Source: Symbiodinium natans (taxonomy: Eukaryota > Sar > Dinophyceae > Suessiales > Symbiodiniaceae). Taken from it: a stretch of DNA of 64,000 nt. The stretch is from positions 441,001 through 505,000 of the forward strand of contig CAJNDS010002086.1 of the NCBI GenBank assembly GCA_905221605.1, given 5' to 3'. Made by a program: the position numbers and the translations under genes. Shown one piece after another: positions 61,018 through 64,000 of the stretch (the stretch's first letter is position 1; each line of letters starts with the position of its first letter). The notes beneath the pieces were generated by a model. The model did no database searches and had not been told where the DNA came from. It saw nothing but the letters and a program-made list of their open reading frames with translations.

Positions 61018-61483
61018 CACAGGTCGTCGTCGTGACGGTCGCTGTTGTGCGGATAATAATTGGTCCAAGCAAACACTAGCACCTCGCCGAAAATGTTCTG
61101 GGTGGACATTCTATGTGCCGCTTATGTCCGATACTCGCTTTGGGAGAGTAGGCTTCGGCGGCGACGGGGGCAGGCAAAGAACACTGGTCTAGGACCGGAC
61201 ATTAGATCAAGTACCTGTTTGCCTTCCCTTTCCCTACCCCCCACCCCACGCCCAGAGCCTGCGCCTGCAAGCACGCAGCAAGCTTGCCTTCTCCTATGCG
61301 ACTCCAAGCTTAGGATTATTTGCAAATTGCGCGGGGCGGCAGCACACATATGTAACACCCGACCAGGACGCCAGCATCGTGCCCGTGTCGCAGTCTGAGC
61401 CAAGCTACTTACCAAGGCGCCCGGGGGCGGGCACAGCAAGGTCCTATTTTGCATTCTATTTTCTGTTTGCAGCTGCGTGGGGC

Positions 61484-61556
61484 TAGGGTTTAGGGTTTAG
61501 GGTTTAGGGTTTCGGGTTTCGGGTTTAGGGTTTAGGGTTTAGGGTTTAGGGCTTAA
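61484..61556 (+). repeat. Telomeric block, 10 units
   Basis: TTTAGGG with two consecutive TTTCGGG. Confidence 0.95.
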
Positions 61557-62484
61557 GGTGACAGAGCCGCTCAGCTTTCGGAAAGGCTTCTGAAGCAGCG
61601 CAGCGCAGATTGGCCTTCATTCAAACTCAGCTTGGACTGACACCCCGGAAACAGCCACCGTATAGAACGGGTCCGGGCCGGTCACTTTGCCCACTGGCAT
61701 GCTGCCACCCCGATTCCCCCCCCACCCCCTCCCAAGCTCAGAGTCTGCAAGCCCCCAAAATCCGTATGCCTAAAGGGCCGAAAGCACTCTCCTGAAGCCT
61801 AACTTTTACGCACGAAGTCCGTCGAGGCCACGCGCCTCAAAGTCGTCACTGTCAAGACAAGGATCCGGTGTGAGCGCCGGAGCAGAGACACGAACGCAGA
61901 TGGAGCCTTGGAATACATGGGAGGGTTTCCGACAGTAGGGGTTCTAGTTTTAAAAGGGACACCCCTATGTGGGGAAATAGCCAGTATGGGTTTCGAAGAG
62001 GTGGCGCAAACGAGGGGGGTTTTCGTTGTTGCTTTTGAGCTTTTTGGGTCGTGATGGGGTTCGATGCTTGGAGGCACCTCGCTGCTGGTGTTTTGTCTTC
62101 GTCTTTGGCCGAAATCTAAACGAATCTAGGCAGCCCCCCTCCCGTAACTGCCCCTGAACCCCCCCTGCCCCCACTGGAGGAAGGAGATGGTCTTGCATTC
62201 CGTTCTCCACATCATGCAAGTACCTTGGGCACTGCAAGATGAGCCTCTCGACCCTGAGCCCTTGAGAACCCCAAACCACCTATAATTTTTAAACCCTTCA
62301 GGGTGTTCGCAGCCTACACCAGAGAAGACGTTTCACAGGAATTGGGGCAATGCACCTTCTTGATCCTTCTTGTAGTAGGGTGGTTGGGTCTTGGGGCTTG
62401 AAAGAGTGCTTCGTGTTTCCGGCGTCTCAGACTAGCTACCTTTACCTTGAGGTCCTTGCGCCATGCCTGTCGTGCGCGAGCGCC
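61557..62484. other. Repeat-poor stretch, no gene recognised
   Basis: Frames of 92 and 104 codons on the minus strand overlap each other. C runs at 61719 and 62143. Nothing recognisable. Confidence 0.45.
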
Positions 62485-62523
62485 TAAACCCTAAACCCTA
62501 AACCCTAAACCCTAAACCCCAAA
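62485..62523 (-). repeat. Telomeric block, 5 units
   Basis: Uniform CCCTAAA, last unit CCCCAAA. Confidence 0.95.
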
Positions 62524-62615
62524 GGTCGAACAGAGGGATCTAGATACCCCCAGGCACCGACAGCAAGGTGCGGCTGGCCTTTGAAGGCAGATGTCGGCTC
62601 TTCATGGCTCTTGGC

Positions 62616-62689
62616 TTAGGGTTTAGGGTTAGGGTTTAGGGTTTAGGGTTTAGGGTTTAGGGTTTAGGGTTTAGGGTTTAGGGTTCAGG
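62616..62689 (+). repeat. Telomeric block, 10 units
   Basis: TTTAGGG with one short TTAGGG; last unit TTCAGG. Confidence 0.95.
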
Positions 62690-62809
62690 ATTGTCTGAGA
62701 AGGCAGAATATGTAAGGTGCAAAAAGGGTTGGCGAGTGGCGGGGAGATGCCGGATCTTCTCTACCGCATGAGAGAGTCCGAGAGTTGAACTTCTTGGAGC
62801 CATGATCTT

Positions 62810-62905
62810 TGTGGTACTTTACTGTAACTTTAGATCCTTACCTTTTTTGGGCTTTTTGGGTTTCTTATTAAGGCAGCTAAAAGTTTAACTTATAGCTACC
62901 CTCCT
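62810..62905. mobile_element. Possible element sharing words with 10040-10140
   Basis: GTGGTACTTTACTGTAAC to AACTTATAGCTACCC, a weak palindrome with a G/T-rich centre. Confidence 0.3.
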
Positions 62906-63275
62906 GAGTGCAGCCAAGTGATATCGCTTCTAGGGTTGAAGCCTAGTTCGAAAAAGGGAAGCAGACTTTGGTGAACATTTCAGTTTATGGAGAATGTTAG
63001 CGAAGCACTTCTCAGAGCTTGGGACGGCAAGCAAAATCTTGCGCAAAAAGGGAAACGTGTCGCACTGATGTCTTTGCTCCGAAGATGTTTGGCATGTGTT
63101 ACGCCTTCATGTCGCGAAATGTGTTTTGCACTTGCACAAACTCTTACCCCTGCAAGAGAATTATGCTCGAAGCGTTTCGACTCTCACACAGTCTGCTCTG
63201 CCCTCAATCCCAACATGAGGCTTAGAGCCAACCAGGATCGGGAGCCACGACGACCCAAAACATGTTGTGACAGGC

Positions 63276-63325
63276 CCTAAACCCTAAACCCTAAACCCTG
63301 AACCCTAAACCCTAAACCCTAAACA
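63276..63325 (-). repeat. Telomeric block flanked by TGTGACAGGC
   Basis: Seven units (one CCCTGAA) between TGTGACAGGC at 63266-63275 and the same 10 bp at 63326-63335. ACATG precedes both copies. Confidence 0.97.
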
Positions 63326-63694
63326 TGTGACAGGCGCGCCATCGGCCTTGGTTGTTCCGACTTCTCCTATGCCTTCTGGTCACCTTCCTGGTGCCCTGGA
63401 TTCCCTTGGCCGCGAGGCAGACGTGGGCTCACTTTGCTTGGGCTGAACCTGAACCCCACACACCCTCAGATCCCTTCCGTTCAGAGTCCGCACCAGAAAT
63501 GAACCGCAGTTTGCGTCCACCCCATGGAGCAAGCACAATCAACATGCGTGTGCTTGCTGTCTTGCATCTTCCTAACTGAGAAACGCGCACTTTGCAACCG
63601 AGATGTTGGAGATCTTCACGCCGAACTTAGGGTTGCGCCCACTCTCAACTTATCATCCTCGTTCGGTTATATCTTTATGTCGTGGACGTTCCGG

Positions 63695-63770
63695 GAAGGT
63701 GGTAGTGGTAGTGGCAATGGTAGTGGTAGTGGTAGTAGTTGCTAGTACTATACTGTAGTAGCAGGAGTAG

Positions 63771-63860
<90 letters not shown>

Positions 63861-64000
63861 GAGTAGCAGTAGCAGTAGCAGTAGCCGTAGTCGTCGTCGT
63901 CGTCGTAGTAGTAGTCGTCGTCGTCGTCGTCGTCGTCGCGTCGTCGTCGCGTCGTCGTCGCAGTCGTCGTCGCAGTCGTCGTCGCAGTCGCAGTCGCAGT
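63695..64000 (+). repeat. Trinucleotide tract GTA/GTC, reaching the window edge
   Basis: GGTAGTGGTAGTGG-like hexamers, then about 35 AGT units, then CAGTAG, and from 63890 CGT units with a higher-order CGTCGTCGCAGT pattern to the end. The array continues beyond the window. Confidence 0.97.

Noticed and set aside
63352-63579. ORF with a signal-peptide-like N terminus
   Set aside because: It opens with TTG rather than ATG, is only 75 codons long, and follows directly on a telomeric block.

Overview
This is nuclear DNA of a dinoflagellate. The decisive signature is at 32364-32385: a perfect copy of the 22-nt dinoflagellate spliced leader (the trans-spliced cap of dinoflagellate mRNAs). It lies in genomic DNA just upstream of the only long, well-formed ORF in the window (32447-33631). 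A leader preserved in the genome marks a reverse-transcribed, re-inserted mRNA (cDNA recycling). The plant/alveolate-type telomere repeat TTTAGGG, mid-range GC, very low gene density and abundant short repeats all fit. I cannot name the species.

Most of the window is non-coding and built from two interleaved repeat systems. (1) More than 80 interstitial blocks of TTTAGGG (2 to about 29 units, both orientations, by hand about 5 kb in all) are scattered from end to end, so this is not one chromosome end. In the repeat features, strand '+' means TTTAGGG reads on the given strand and '-' means CCCTAAA does. (2) At least ten families of short palindromic elements without coding capacity (MITE-like, about 85-140 bp, named A to J here because I do not recognise them) recur as 3 to 8 copies each. 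There are also several single-copy inverted-repeat elements, a 333-bp element (4768-5099) and a 3-kb foldback element (14137-17135).

The two systems interact. Telomeric blocks interrupt or cap copies of families A, C, F, G and I, often at a telomere-like word already present in the element. At least six blocks are flanked by 5-10 bp direct repeats resembling target-site duplications. One block is flush with the cap end of the spliced-leader cDNA, in the orientation expected if (TTTAGGG)n was added to the 3' end of first-strand cDNA. I read this as repeated capture or synthesis of telomeric DNA at breaks, then local slippage that homogenises variant units. The mechanism is inference.

Coding content: a 394-aa intronless orphan with the relict leader (32447-33631); an orphan gene whose reading frame changes once and which may have one intron (11192-11895); and a 5'-truncated, frameshifted fragment resembling a retroelement ORF1 (33848-34611). 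Layout: 0-10 kb telomeric blocks with families C, D, G, H, J; 10.2-13.9 kb family A and the frame-changing gene; 14.1-17.1 kb foldback element; 17.2-32.3 kb blocks plus families A, B, E, F, G, I, J; 32.3-34.6 kb retrogene and retroelement fragment; 34.6-48.7 kb all families; 48.8-54 kb nearly free of telomeric blocks; 54-64 kb mixed, ending in a 300-bp trinucleotide tract. Other predicted ORFs are short, lack ATG starts, or are translations of the repeats.
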